Below are positions 7,795-16,216 of a stretch of DNA of 64,000 nt, piece after piece; position 1 is the stretch's first letter; the number at the start of each line of letters is the position of its first letter. Under the pieces are notes generated by a model. It was not told the DNA's origin. It searched no databases and saw only the letters and a program-made list of their open reading frames with translations. The stretch comes from Micromonospora ferruginea (GTDB lineage Bacteria > Actinomycetota > Actinomycetes > Mycobacteriales > Micromonosporaceae), in NCBI RefSeq assembly GCF_013694245.2, contig NZ_CP059322.2:4161001-4225000 (forward strand), in the 5' to 3' direction. The translations under genes and the position numbers were made by a program.

Positions 7795-8550
7795 ATGCCG
7801 ACCCTCGGCGTCGACCTTGCAGCGGCGGACACTCGTACGGCGATGGCCACGGTCGAATGGCTGCCCGGCCGCGCGGTCGTGCGGGACCTGGTCCTCGACG
7901 TCAGTGACGCCCGCATCGTCGGGGCCGGCGAGCACGTGGACAAGATGGGGTTGGACTGTCCCCTCGGCTGGCCGGAGCCTTTCGTCGCGCTCGTGCAGGC
8001 CCACCGAGCTAGTCACGTCACCGTCGCCGATGGCGAGGGCGCCCAGTGGCGGCGTCGCCTTGCGTACCGGCTGACGGACGAGGTGGTCCGCGAGGAGACC
8101 GAAATCATCCCGCTGAGCGTGTCCGCGGACCGCATCGCACATGCCGCCTTCCGCTGCGCCAGGCTGTTGGCGATGCTCGCCGCCGCTGGACACGACGTGG
8201 ACCGTGGTGGCGGCGGCATGGTCGTAGAGGTGTATCCGGCGGCGGCCCTATACCGCTGGGGATTGGCACATCGCGGTTACAAGGGCCGAGGCCAGCAGGT
8301 ACAGCACGCCGACCTGCTGACCGCGCTTCACGACGCGGCGCCCTGGCTGGACCTGGGGGCGTTCGAGGGGCTGTGTCGACGCAGCCACGACGCGTTCGAC
8401 TCGGTGATCGCGGCCCTGAACGCGCGCGCTGCGGCAATCGGCAAGGCGGTCCGGCCGAGTGACGAGCAGCGGCCGATCGCACGGGTGGAGGGCTGGATCG
8501 CGCTGCCGACCGGACCGCTCCGCGATCTCATCGATCGTGCAGACGGGTGA
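7795..8550 (+). CDS. DUF429 family protein (RNase H-like fold predicted)
   Basis: The 251-residue protein starts at ATG 7795. It begins TLGVDLAAADTRTA, the first strand of the RNase H-like fold with an acidic residue (GVDLA). GLDCPLGWPEPF and RLTDEVVREET are the usual DUF429 central motif. VVEVYPAAALYRWG and SHDAFDSVIAALNARAAA are the C-terminal motif with the last Asp. The family is predicted to be nuclease-like and its biology is unknown. It lies tail-to-tail with the UvrD-like helicase and follows the PIN-DUF7662 gene by 91 bp. Confidence 0.8.
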   Translation: MPTLGVDLAAADTRTAMATVEWLPGRAVVRDLVLDVSDARIVGAGEHVDKMGLDCPLGWPEPFVALVQAHRASHVTVADGEGAQWRRRLAYRLTDEVVREETEIIPLSVSADRIAHAAFRCARLLAMLAAAGHDVDRGGGGMVVEVYPAAALYRWGLAHRGYKGRGQQVQHADLLTALHDAAPWLDLGAFEGLCRRSHDAFDSVIAALNARAAAIGKAVRPSDEQRPIARVEGWIALPTGPLRDLIDRADG

Positions 8551-8649
8551 GCGGAGGTCGCCGCAGAGCAACCACGAGGTGCGAGACGCCGATAGATCGT
8601 GGCGTCAGATCTTGCTCCAGAGCTGGGTGGACCGGGTGGCACCACCGGA

Positions 8650-11064
8650 CTACGGGCTGATGGCCCGGCGGTCACCGCGCCGGTGGTGAAGGTGTTCCCG
8701 CAGCCGCCGGCGCAGGTCACCGACCGGTCCGGTTGCACCGAGGCGGCGCAGGAAGTCCGGCACACTCCAGGTGACGAGGCCGCCCTGCCGGGACAGATAG
8801 AGGCCGACCCGGTCGATGCCGTACCGGTCGTCGTAGTCCAGCAGCAGGTAGCCAGCAAGTTGGTAGATCTCGTCGCGCCCCAACCCGCGGGGTTGAATCG
8901 CCGCCTTGCAGTCCAGCAGTAGGCCGTCGAGGATGAAGTCCGCGTCCGCTCCGCCGATGTCCTGGCTGCCGAGGAACGCCGGACCGCAAATCCGGGCGGT
9001 GGCGGGCAGCTCGCGAAACGGACCGAACGGCTCCTCGGCGATCGCCAACTGCCGGTTGATGTCTTCGATGGCGTAGTCGGGGACCGCCGTCAGAAGGCTA
9101 TCGAGAGTCGTGGCCGGGGTGGCGTCAGCCAACATGCTGTACCGCCGGATCTCGCCGGTTCGGTAGATGTCCTCGTAGTAGGCGGCCACGAAGCACAGGC
9201 GGGCCAGGATCTCCCCCTGGAGGCCGTCGTCGCCGTTCAGGTACGAGTCGACCACGGAGAGCAGGTCGCTTCCAGCTCGGTAGAGAGCGTCCCGTACGGG
9301 TGGCGCCGGTGCGCCTCGGAAAGGCACGTCACTGCCCAGGGTGCCGACACCGATGTTGACCGGCTCACCGAACGGGCTGCCCAAGCTGAGCCTGAGGCGG
9401 AAATCGATGGCGTGGCCGAGCGCCGACCAGTCGGGGTACTTCACCTCGAGTGGCTGCACCGGGCGTGGCAAGTCGCCGATCCACCGAAGGTAGTCCTGCA
9501 CGACGGCCGCGCTGTTCGGCAGGTGCTGGGCCAAGAACTGTGACATCGGGGAGCTCGGGTGTTTCAGCTGGCGGGTCAGACTGAACTCGATCATCGGTCG
9601 CCCGGCCACCGTACCGTCACCGGTCGCCTCGGTGGCCTTCTCGTAGTCGTCGATCCAGGTGATCCCCGTCGGGTCGAGGTGGTGGCGGGCTCGGGTGACC
9701 GCCACATAGATCAGGCGGGCCTCACTAGCCCGCAGCGGGCGCGGATTCCCGTCGTCGTCGACCGACGGTGCCGCGAAGCCGTCGCCGATCCGTACCCGCG
9801 ACCACTCCCGGCCCTTGGCCTTGTGCGCCGTGGACACGGTGACCTTCGCGGCGCGCTCGCCCGTGAGGCGGTCGACCGCGTCCATAATTACGTCCGGCCC
9901 GTAGGTGTCGACCAGCGTCACGATCGCCTTGAGGTCCTGGCCAGCAGTGTCGTTCTCGGCGTACTCCTGCACATCGGCCCAGGAGGTGAACAGGAACAGC
10001 TCCGGATGAGTGGTACGCCGACCGGCCTTCAGCGCCTCGGCGGCCTGCGCGATGTTCCGCAGCGCGCCACCGCCGCCCGTGAGCGCCACCGGTACCCCCC
10101 GCTCCAGGAAACCGAGCACCTCCTGCATCGCGTCGGCGTTACCCCGGCACAGCACAGCATCGACCTCTACCGCCGAACCGACGCGGGAGTCGGTGGCGCT
10201 GTTCCCGGTCAGTTGCAGGGCCGACTCGGCGTGCCGCAGCCACCGGTTCGCTGTCCGGGCGATACGCGGGCCGAAACGGAACGACTTCGTCAGGTACAAG
10301 TGATCCGCCGGGAAGCCGGTCATCACGTCCCTGGCGTTGCGCCACCCGTAAATCTGCTGGGCCGGGTCGCCGACGCACACCCGCTGCGCGCTCTGGGCGA
10401 GGAAAACCTCCTCCAGGACCGGGTTGGTGTCCTGCGCCTCATCGAGCAGGACGAAGTCCGCCGCGAGTGTGGGCTCGGTCAGCGCCCACATCTTCAAGTA
10501 GTGATCGTGCTCGAAGCGTAGTTTGCCGTCCGGTGAGCAGATGTCGTCCCAGGCCCGGCACGCGTACGGCAGGAGCACGCGGGCGACCTGGTCCTGGGCC
10601 GCCAGGTCCAGCCCGTTGACCCGTTCCAGATGCCGGGCCATCAGCTGGCGGTCGGTGCTGTAGCAGAACCGGCGGATCATGCCCATCACCAGGCGCGCCT
10701 GATGCCCGCAGCTGATCGGACGGGAGCTGACCCAAAGATCTCGGTGGATGCCCAGCAGCCGCGCGGCCTCCCTCGAGGGTAAGCGGGCTGACCGGCTCAG
10801 GCGTTCCTGGTAGTTCCGCCCTACGGCGCGGTGCGCCAACGAGTGCGCGGTACGGCAGTCGACATTCGCCCCGAAGCGCTGCCTGGCCTCATCGGCGATC
10901 GCCTTGTTGAACGCCACGTAGAGGCCGCGCTTCCTGGTAGCCCCAGCCATCAACACCAGCGTGGAGGTCTTCCCAGTACCAGCCCCGGCCACCAGCGCCA
11001 ATTCCCCGCCCGCCAGGAACATGTCCCGGGCGGCCACCTGTTCCTCGGTCGGCTTGACGCCCAT
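8650..11064 (-). CDS. UvrD/Rep-type SF1 helicase fused to a PD-(D/E)XK-like nuclease domain
   Basis: The start chosen is ATG 11064 (MGVKPTEEQ), which has GGAAGGGG upstream and gives 804 residues; an ATG at 11187 is possible. Motifs in order: TEEQ (Q motif), AGAGTGKTST Walker A (about 25-35), LLDEAQDTNP motif II (about 203), GDPAQQIYGWRNA motif III, and VSTAHKAKGREW and YVAVTRARHHL, motifs V and VI. The last 120 residues contain ADADFILDG, LLLDCKAAI (Asp and Lys of a nuclease core) and YQLAGYLLLD with the conserved Gln, so a nuclease domain ends the protein. Helicase-nuclease fusions of this kind are frequent in anti-phage systems; here that role is inferred from context. Confidence 0.75.
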   Translation of the reverse strand: MGVKPTEEQVAARDMFLAGGELALVAGAGTGKTSTLVLMAGATRKRGLYVAFNKAIADEARQRFGANVDCRTAHSLAHRAVGRNYQERLSRSARLPSREAARLLGIHRDLWVSSRPISCGHQARLVMGMIRRFCYSTDRQLMARHLERVNGLDLAAQDQVARVLLPYACRAWDDICSPDGKLRFEHDHYLKMWALTEPTLAADFVLLDEAQDTNPVLEEVFLAQSAQRVCVGDPAQQIYGWRNARDVMTGFPADHLYLTKSFRFGPRIARTANRWLRHAESALQLTGNSATDSRVGSAVEVDAVLCRGNADAMQEVLGFLERGVPVALTGGGGALRNIAQAAEALKAGRRTTHPELFLFTSWADVQEYAENDTAGQDLKAIVTLVDTYGPDVIMDAVDRLTGERAAKVTVSTAHKAKGREWSRVRIGDGFAAPSVDDDGNPRPLRASEARLIYVAVTRARHHLDPTGITWIDDYEKATEATGDGTVAGRPMIEFSLTRQLKHPSSPMSQFLAQHLPNSAAVVQDYLRWIGDLPRPVQPLEVKYPDWSALGHAIDFRLRLSLGSPFGEPVNIGVGTLGSDVPFRGAPAPPVRDALYRAGSDLLSVVDSYLNGDDGLQGEILARLCFVAAYYEDIYRTGEIRRYSMLADATPATTLDSLLTAVPDYAIEDINRQLAIAEEPFGPFRELPATARICGPAFLGSQDIGGADADFILDGLLLDCKAAIQPRGLGRDEIYQLAGYLLLDYDDRYGIDRVGLYLSRQGGLVTWSVPDFLRRLGATGPVGDLRRRLREHLHHRRGDRRAISP

Positions 11065-11247
11065 CCGCCCCTTCCAGGACCACTCTCTGCTCTCACCCGT
11101 CCCGATCCCCTGGAGACCGTCGAACTGCTCCGCCGCAGCCCGAAGGGTGCTCGTGGAGCCAGTGGAGCCTACTTCAAAAGCGCGCACGCGTGATCACACC
11201 GCTACCGGACGCCGAAGGGTCCGCCCACTCGCCAGACAGCCGAAGAG

Positions 11248-11532
11248 TCAAGAATCTCGATGGCCATGGCAAGGCGACATTACAGTCTGCCGTGCTTCCG
11301 GCACGGCTGTCTGCGCCGCGATCTTGAGCGTCGGCAGTAGTGGGCTCGCCCCGCCCTCCAGCAACACCGCCTCCCAGTAGTACGAGGCGATGTGTGTTGA
11401 GCGGGTCCGCTCGAGGCGGTATCGCACGGCCGCCTCGGCCATTGCGACGGAGTAGTCGTGCGGCTCGTCGCCCGGCCGAAGGTCGTGAGCCTGGCACACC
11501 CACAGGAAAGCGCGCCGGTCGCGAAGGCGCAT
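11248..11532 (-). CDS. Small hypothetical protein (low confidence)
   Basis: From ATG 11532 the frame gives 94 residues with ordered-looking sequence (RAFLWVCQAHDLRPGDEP, MAEAAVRYRLERT, YYWEAVLLEGG). The frame is open to 11685, but the upstream part looks non-coding. No domain was recognised and there is no good ribosome site. It lies between the helicase-nuclease gene and pglW, on the strand opposite to pglW. Confidence 0.35.
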   Translation of the reverse strand: MRLRDRRAFLWVCQAHDLRPGDEPHDYSVAMAEAAVRYRLERTRSTHIASYYWEAVLLEGGASPLLPTLKIAAQTAVPEARQTVMSPCHGHRDS

Positions 11533-12002
11533 CGCGACGGAGGGGGCAGGGATTCGGACACTCTGCTCGTCACACGCTGTCGTGGTCGATCGGGTGGTCG
11601 GCTCACGACGACGTGGTCCACCCGCCCGCCCCAGTGATGTGTCGCGAAGACGACAACGCCGAGTGGGCCGGGACAGAAACGTCACCTGCGGAGAACATCA
11701 GGGAAATCGCCCATACGGCACACCACCACTCGACTCGGAGCACCAGCTACCTGCTGCGCGGTTCCTGCGTCGTCGAAGGAGCGGCTTCGGCTGGTCAGCA
11801 CGGCCGTCAACACCCCTTTTCGCCGCCACCCGTCTTCACTGCTCCAGCCGATCAGCCGACACGAACCCCCGGATGTACATCTCCTCGTTGGGCGGCAACT
11901 TGCTGAGCGGAGACGATGGTCATCAGCTACCGACCGGATATGCTCCTCCGGCCCGGGGGCAGTAGGTTCGGGGACAGCTAGGCGCGGCGCGGAGGGTGAA
12001 CA
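11533..12002. other. Region upstream of the BREX operon, no gene seen
   Basis: This 470-bp region should carry the promoter of the whole BREX operon. A TAGGTT hexamer near 11963 could be a -10 element but lacks a convincing -35. GGAGGG at 11991-11996 is a good ribosome site for the GTG at 12003. Open frames here are short and unconvincing. Confidence 0.35.
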
Positions 12003-15000
12003 GTGGCAGAGGCCGGGCAAGACCGGTGGATCGAGGTCTCGCCCTCACAGTTCCCGCACGAGGCTGAAGGGCTGGCACTGGTCCGGGCGATCATGCCCGG
12101 TGAGACGCCGTTTCGGGCCTGGTCGAACTTTGAGTTCCGCGACTCGCGGGGTCGATGGCACGAGGTAGACCTGCTCCTGCTCGGCCGTAGACAACTCCAC
12201 CTCATCGAGCTGAAGTACTACTCGGGCACCCTCCGCGGCGATGACCAGCGTTGGGCCCGCGATGGCCGGCGGCCGGAGGATTCCCCGCTCAAGCTGGCGC
12301 GGCGCAAGGCGCAGTTTTTTGCGAGCAAGCTGAAGGACGAGCTGCGCTTATGGGCGCAGGAGCAGAACGTTCAGATCCCCGACGAGCGAGACGTCATCCC
12401 GTTCGTGCAGGAGGCAGTATTCCTGCACCATCCCGATTTGCGTTGCGCTCTTGGCACGTCCAGCGCGATCAACCTTTACGGCCTGGATGGCCATAGCACC
12501 CAGAGCAACCTCACCGAGATCTCTGAACTGGTGCTCGAATCCGCGGGGAGGCGCGCGATCGGACCTAACCAGGAACACATCCTGGTAAACCTGCTCGAAC
12601 GCATTGGCCTCGTGCAACGCCGGGAGCGTGAAGCAGGGTCCTGGGTCATCGAGGACCAGGCCATCGACTCGGACGAGGGCTGGCAGGACTGGCTCGCCTA
12701 CCATCGGGTGGTCCAGCAGGACCGCGCCCGAATCCGGTTCCGGGTCCTGCCGCCCACGGCGGGCCAGCAAGAGCGAGCGTCGGCCCGACGGATCGCGGAG
12801 CACGAGTTCCGGGTCATGTCGCGGCTGCAGCACGACGGGCTGCTGCGCCCGCGTGACCTGGTCGAGTCCGAGCTCGGCATCGGGCTGGTCTACCCCTACG
12901 ACCAGCAATGGCAGCGCCTTGACCTGTGGCTGGCCGGCCAGGATCAGGGCGTGCCGCTGGCGACGCAGTTGTCGATGATCCGCCAGATCGGCGAGGCGCT
13001 GCAGTACGCCCACAACAACCGGGTCGTGCACCGCGGGCTGGTCCCGCAGGCGGTCTGGGTGCGTCCGGTTCCCGGCACCCAGAGCGACGTCAAGGTGCGG
13101 GTGGGTGATTGGCAGGGCGCCGGCAGCGTCCAAGGCGCCACAGCCACCCATTCTTCGGTCCACGGGGTGACGTCCCTGGTCGATGCCGCCTCCGCCGACC
13201 ACGGATCAGGAATGGTCGAGGTGTTCGGTGCCCCAGAGGGGGTGTGGAGCGCCGACGCTGACCGTGTCCGACTCGATGTGTTCGGGTTGGGCACACTCGC
13301 CTTCTACCTGATCACCGGGAGACCACCGGCGCCCAACCGGAGTGCTCTCAGGCAGCGCCTGCGCGACCAGCACGGACTCGACCTGGCGATCGAGCTGCCT
13401 CAGGTCCCGTCGACGCTGCGGTCACTCGTCCTCAAGGCAACCGATCCCGCACCCAGTCGACGGACGGGCGACGTCGCGGCGTTCCTGTCGCAGCTCGCCG
13501 CAGCCGAGCGCGACGCCGCGACGAGTGAGGAGACCGATCCACTCGAAGCGGCACCCGGCGCGGTCCTCGACGGAAGGTTCCGGCTAGTTCGGCGCCTGGG
13601 GCAGGGCTCGACCGCGGTGGGCCTGCTCGTGCAGGATCTGCACGTCGAGGGAAACGGCGAGTGCGTCCTTAAAGTGGCTCTCGACGACACCGCCGCGACC
13701 CGCCTCGACGATGAGGCGGAGGCACTGCGGCGCCTCAACGTCCCGCGGATCGTGAAGGTTCTCGAGGGACCGGTCGTCGTCGGCGGGCGGCGAGCCCTCC
13801 TGCTCGAAAGTGCCGGGCCGGAGACTCTCACCACCGCGCTGCGGACGCGCACCCGCCTCTCATTCGACCTGTTGGAACGGTACGGGACGGACCTGCTGGA
13901 CTGCCTCGTCGCGCTGGACAAAGCCGGGATCGACCACCGGGACATCAAGCCGTCCAACCTGGGCGTGCGGGAGAGCCGCAGTGACCGCACCAAGCACCTG
14001 ATCCTTTTCGACTTCTCCCTAACCCGCGCTGCGGCCTCCGCTACGCAGGCCGGCACCCCGCCGTACCTCGACCCTTTCCTCATCGGCGCGCGGGACCGGT
14101 ACGACTCGGCAGCGGAACGATATGCCGCCGCGGTCGTTCTCTTCGAGATGGCGACCGGCAGCACGCCGGTTTACGGGGACGGCGACGGCGACCCGGGAAG
14201 CATCCCGGACGAGGCGACCATCAGGCCGGAGATGTTCGACGCCACGCTCGCCGACGACTTGGCCGGCTTCTTCCGTAAGGCGCTAGCCCGCGATGCCGGC
14301 GCCCGGCATCACACCGCTGAGGCGATGCGGGCCGCATGGCTGAGCATCTTCGCGAAGGACGCCACGACCGAGCCCGACGAGTCGTACAACGAGCTGGCAG
14401 CTCGGGCGACCCTGACCACGCCACTGCGCGACTCCGGGCTGACCGCCCGGGCCCTGTCGGCTCTAGAACCCTATGCCGTTCAGACGGTCGGCGAGCTGCT
14501 GACGGTCGACCCGGTGCAGCTGTCCCGCCTTCAGGGCGTCAAGAACGCGACCCGCCTGCAGCTCACCTCGCGCATCAAGGAATGGCGAGCCCGGTTCGGG
14601 GCTGAGATCCGCACGACCGAACGCAATGGTCCGGAGCTGACTCCCACCGACGCCGCAGATCTGTTGCTCCGCGCTGTAGCCACGCCACGCTCACCGTCCC
14701 GTGGTGGAGTCGTCCGTCTGATCCTGTTCGACACGACGCTCGACGCCTTTGCGACGCATGCTCAGCTCGGAGCGAACCTCGACGAGCCAGTCCAGCAGTC
14801 GCGCATCACGACGCTGCTCGGAGCTCTTCAAGAGCGGTGGGCCGGGGATCACGACGCCCGAGCGCTTCTCGACCGGTTGGCCGAGGCGGTCTCGGCCCGT
14901 CTCACTGAACTCGGCTCGGTCGCGACGGTCGCCGAGTTGACCCGTACGGTGACAGAAGCGCTCGCGCCTGAGGCACATCCCGACGAGCGACTGGCTCGTG

Positions 15001-16214
15001 GTCTGCTGCGTTTCGCGCTGGAACGCCGCAAGGCGATGAACAAGGCCGACGGCTCGCAGCAACCCGTCTGGGTACGCCGGCGCGCGGGAGTGGTCACGTT
15101 GCTGGCCGAGGACCAGGCGCTGTGCGATGTCGCCGAGTCGCTTGCCGCGGAGGCGGACCGCCTGGTCAACGCGGCCGGCGACGCCGCGAACGCGGTCATC
15201 CCGGCGCAACGCGCGCAGGCCCGCCTCGAAGCGGCTGTCCCGGCCGAGAGCGGATGGCCGGCGGCCCTCGCCGACCCGCTGCGCCGGGTGACTCTGGCTG
15301 CCGCCGCATCGACTCACGCGGCTGCCTCAGGTGCCGGAGATCTGCACCATCGCGGCTTTACCGCGGCCGCGGCCCTGGCCCAGACGTTCGCGGACTTCGG
15401 CGGGCAGCAACTCACCCCGGACGAGATCCGCGAACGCGTACGGGTTCGGTTCCCCGCCGCGCCGGAGCTGCCGCGGCGGCCGACGCTCGACAGCCTGATC
15501 ACGGAGGCTGGTCTCGGCCTGATCTTCGACGACCGGCTTCGCGTCTACCGGGCCCTGGACACCGGTTCCGCGACAACCGGGCTGGATTCCCGGTCGGTGA
15601 CGAGCCTCGCCGTGGCCACCTCCCCGGTGGGTGCCACGGGTGCGCTGGGTGCCCGGTTGGAGACCTCGATCGGCAGCCGGTCCTTCCTCGCGCTCGGCAC
15701 CCGCGCCGATCGCCTGGGCCGTCTGATCGACGCCGTCCAGGCGCGATACCGAGCGACGACGGTGGACCTGACCGGCGCGTTGCTGGACGCGCTGCGTGCG
15801 GTGTCCGCGGCCGCCAACATGCCCTGGGATCTGGTACGCGCCGCCGACGCCGAACGGGAGTCGAGCCGTCCCCGTCGCGGTCTGGATGAGCTGATCCGCC
15901 GATCCTGGCCCGAGGTCGAGGCCACCGTCGAGCGGGCACTGTCTGCGGGACGTGACGACTCGCCCGTGCTGCTCACGGACGCGTCGCCGCTCGCCCGTTA
16001 CGGCAACATGGCGCTGCTCACCCGCTGGACGGACCTGGCCGCCCCGCGCCGCCGTGCGGTCTGGCTGCTCGTGCCGCAGCTCAATGGCAACCATGGTCCT
16101 CTGATTGACGGCCGGCCGGTTCCGCTCGCCGCACCCAACCAGTTCGTCAACCTCGACAACGAGTGGATCGACAGCACGGCTGCCCTGACCGCAGCCACCC
16201 AGAAGGAGCAGTAG
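12003..16214 (+). CDS. pglW: BREX type 2 serine/threonine kinase PglW with N-terminal NERD domain
   Basis: The 1403-residue protein starts at GTG 12003, with GGAGGG 6 nt upstream. Residues about 10-130 form a NERD (nuclease-related) domain: WSNFEFRD, HEVDLLLL, LHLIELKYYSG. A first kinase-like region (about 230-500) has a degenerate catalytic loop, HRGL (about 343). A second kinase (about 520-790) has GQGSTAVG (P-loop), CVLKVA (Lys), HRDIKPSN (about 645) and DFS in place of DFG (about 670), then GTPPYLDP. A helix-hairpin-helix-like stretch follows (SRLQGVKNATR). The C-terminal 500 residues are Ala/Arg-rich and without a known fold. In Streptomyces Pgl systems this kinase is needed for phage growth limitation. 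It is the first gene of the operon, 2 bp before pglX. Confidence 0.9.
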   Translation: MAEAGQDRWIEVSPSQFPHEAEGLALVRAIMPGETPFRAWSNFEFRDSRGRWHEVDLLLLGRRQLHLIELKYYSGTLRGDDQRWARDGRRPEDSPLKLARRKAQFFASKLKDELRLWAQEQNVQIPDERDVIPFVQEAVFLHHPDLRCALGTSSAINLYGLDGHSTQSNLTEISELVLESAGRRAIGPNQEHILVNLLERIGLVQRREREAGSWVIEDQAIDSDEGWQDWLAYHRVVQQDRARIRFRVLPPTAGQQERASARRIAEHEFRVMSRLQHDGLLRPRDLVESELGIGLVYPYDQQWQRLDLWLAGQDQGVPLATQLSMIRQIGEALQYAHNNRVVHRGLVPQAVWVRPVPGTQSDVKVRVGDWQGAGSVQGATATHSSVHGVTSLVDAASADHGSGMVEVFGAPEGVWSADADRVRLDVFGLGTLAFYLITGRPPAPNRSALRQRLRDQHGLDLAIELPQVPSTLRSLVLKATDPAPSRRTGDVAAFLSQLAAAERDAATSEETDPLEAAPGAVLDGRFRLVRRLGQGSTAVGLLVQDLHVEGNGECVLKVALDDTAATRLDDEAEALRRLNVPRIVKVLEGPVVVGGRRALLLESAGPETLTTALRTRTRLSFDLLERYGTDLLDCLVALDKAGIDHRDIKPSNLGVRESRSDRTKHLILFDFSLTRAAASATQAGTPPYLDPFLIGARDRYDSAAERYAAAVVLFEMATGSTPVYGDGDGDPGSIPDEATIRPEMFDATLADDLAGFFRKALARDAGARHHTAEAMRAAWLSIFAKDATTEPDESYNELAARATLTTPLRDSGLTARALSALEPYAVQTVGELLTVDPVQLSRLQGVKNATRLQLTSRIKEWRARFGAEIRTTERNGPELTPTDAADLLLRAVATPRSPSRGGVVRLILFDTTLDAFATHAQLGANLDEPVQQSRITTLLGALQERWAGDHDARALLDRLAEAVSARLTELGSVATVAELTRTVTEALAPEAHPDERLARGLLRFALERRKAMNKADGSQQPVWVRRRAGVVTLLAEDQALCDVAESLAAEADRLVNAAGDAANAVIPAQRAQARLEAAVPAESGWPAALADPLRRVTLAAAASTHAAASGAGDLHHRGFTAAAALAQTFADFGGQQLTPDEIRERVRVRFPAAPELPRRPTLDSLITEAGLGLIFDDRLRVYRALDTGSATTGLDSRSVTSLAVATSPVGATGALGARLETSIGSRSFLALGTRADRLGRLIDAVQARYRATTVDLTGALLDALRAVSAAANMPWDLVRAADAERESSRPRRGLDELIRRSWPEVEATVERALSAGRDDSPVLLTDASPLARYGNMALLTRWTDLAAPRRRAVWLLVPQLNGNHGPLIDGRPVPLAAPNQFVNLDNEWIDSTAALTAATQKEQ

Positions 16215-16216
16215 CA

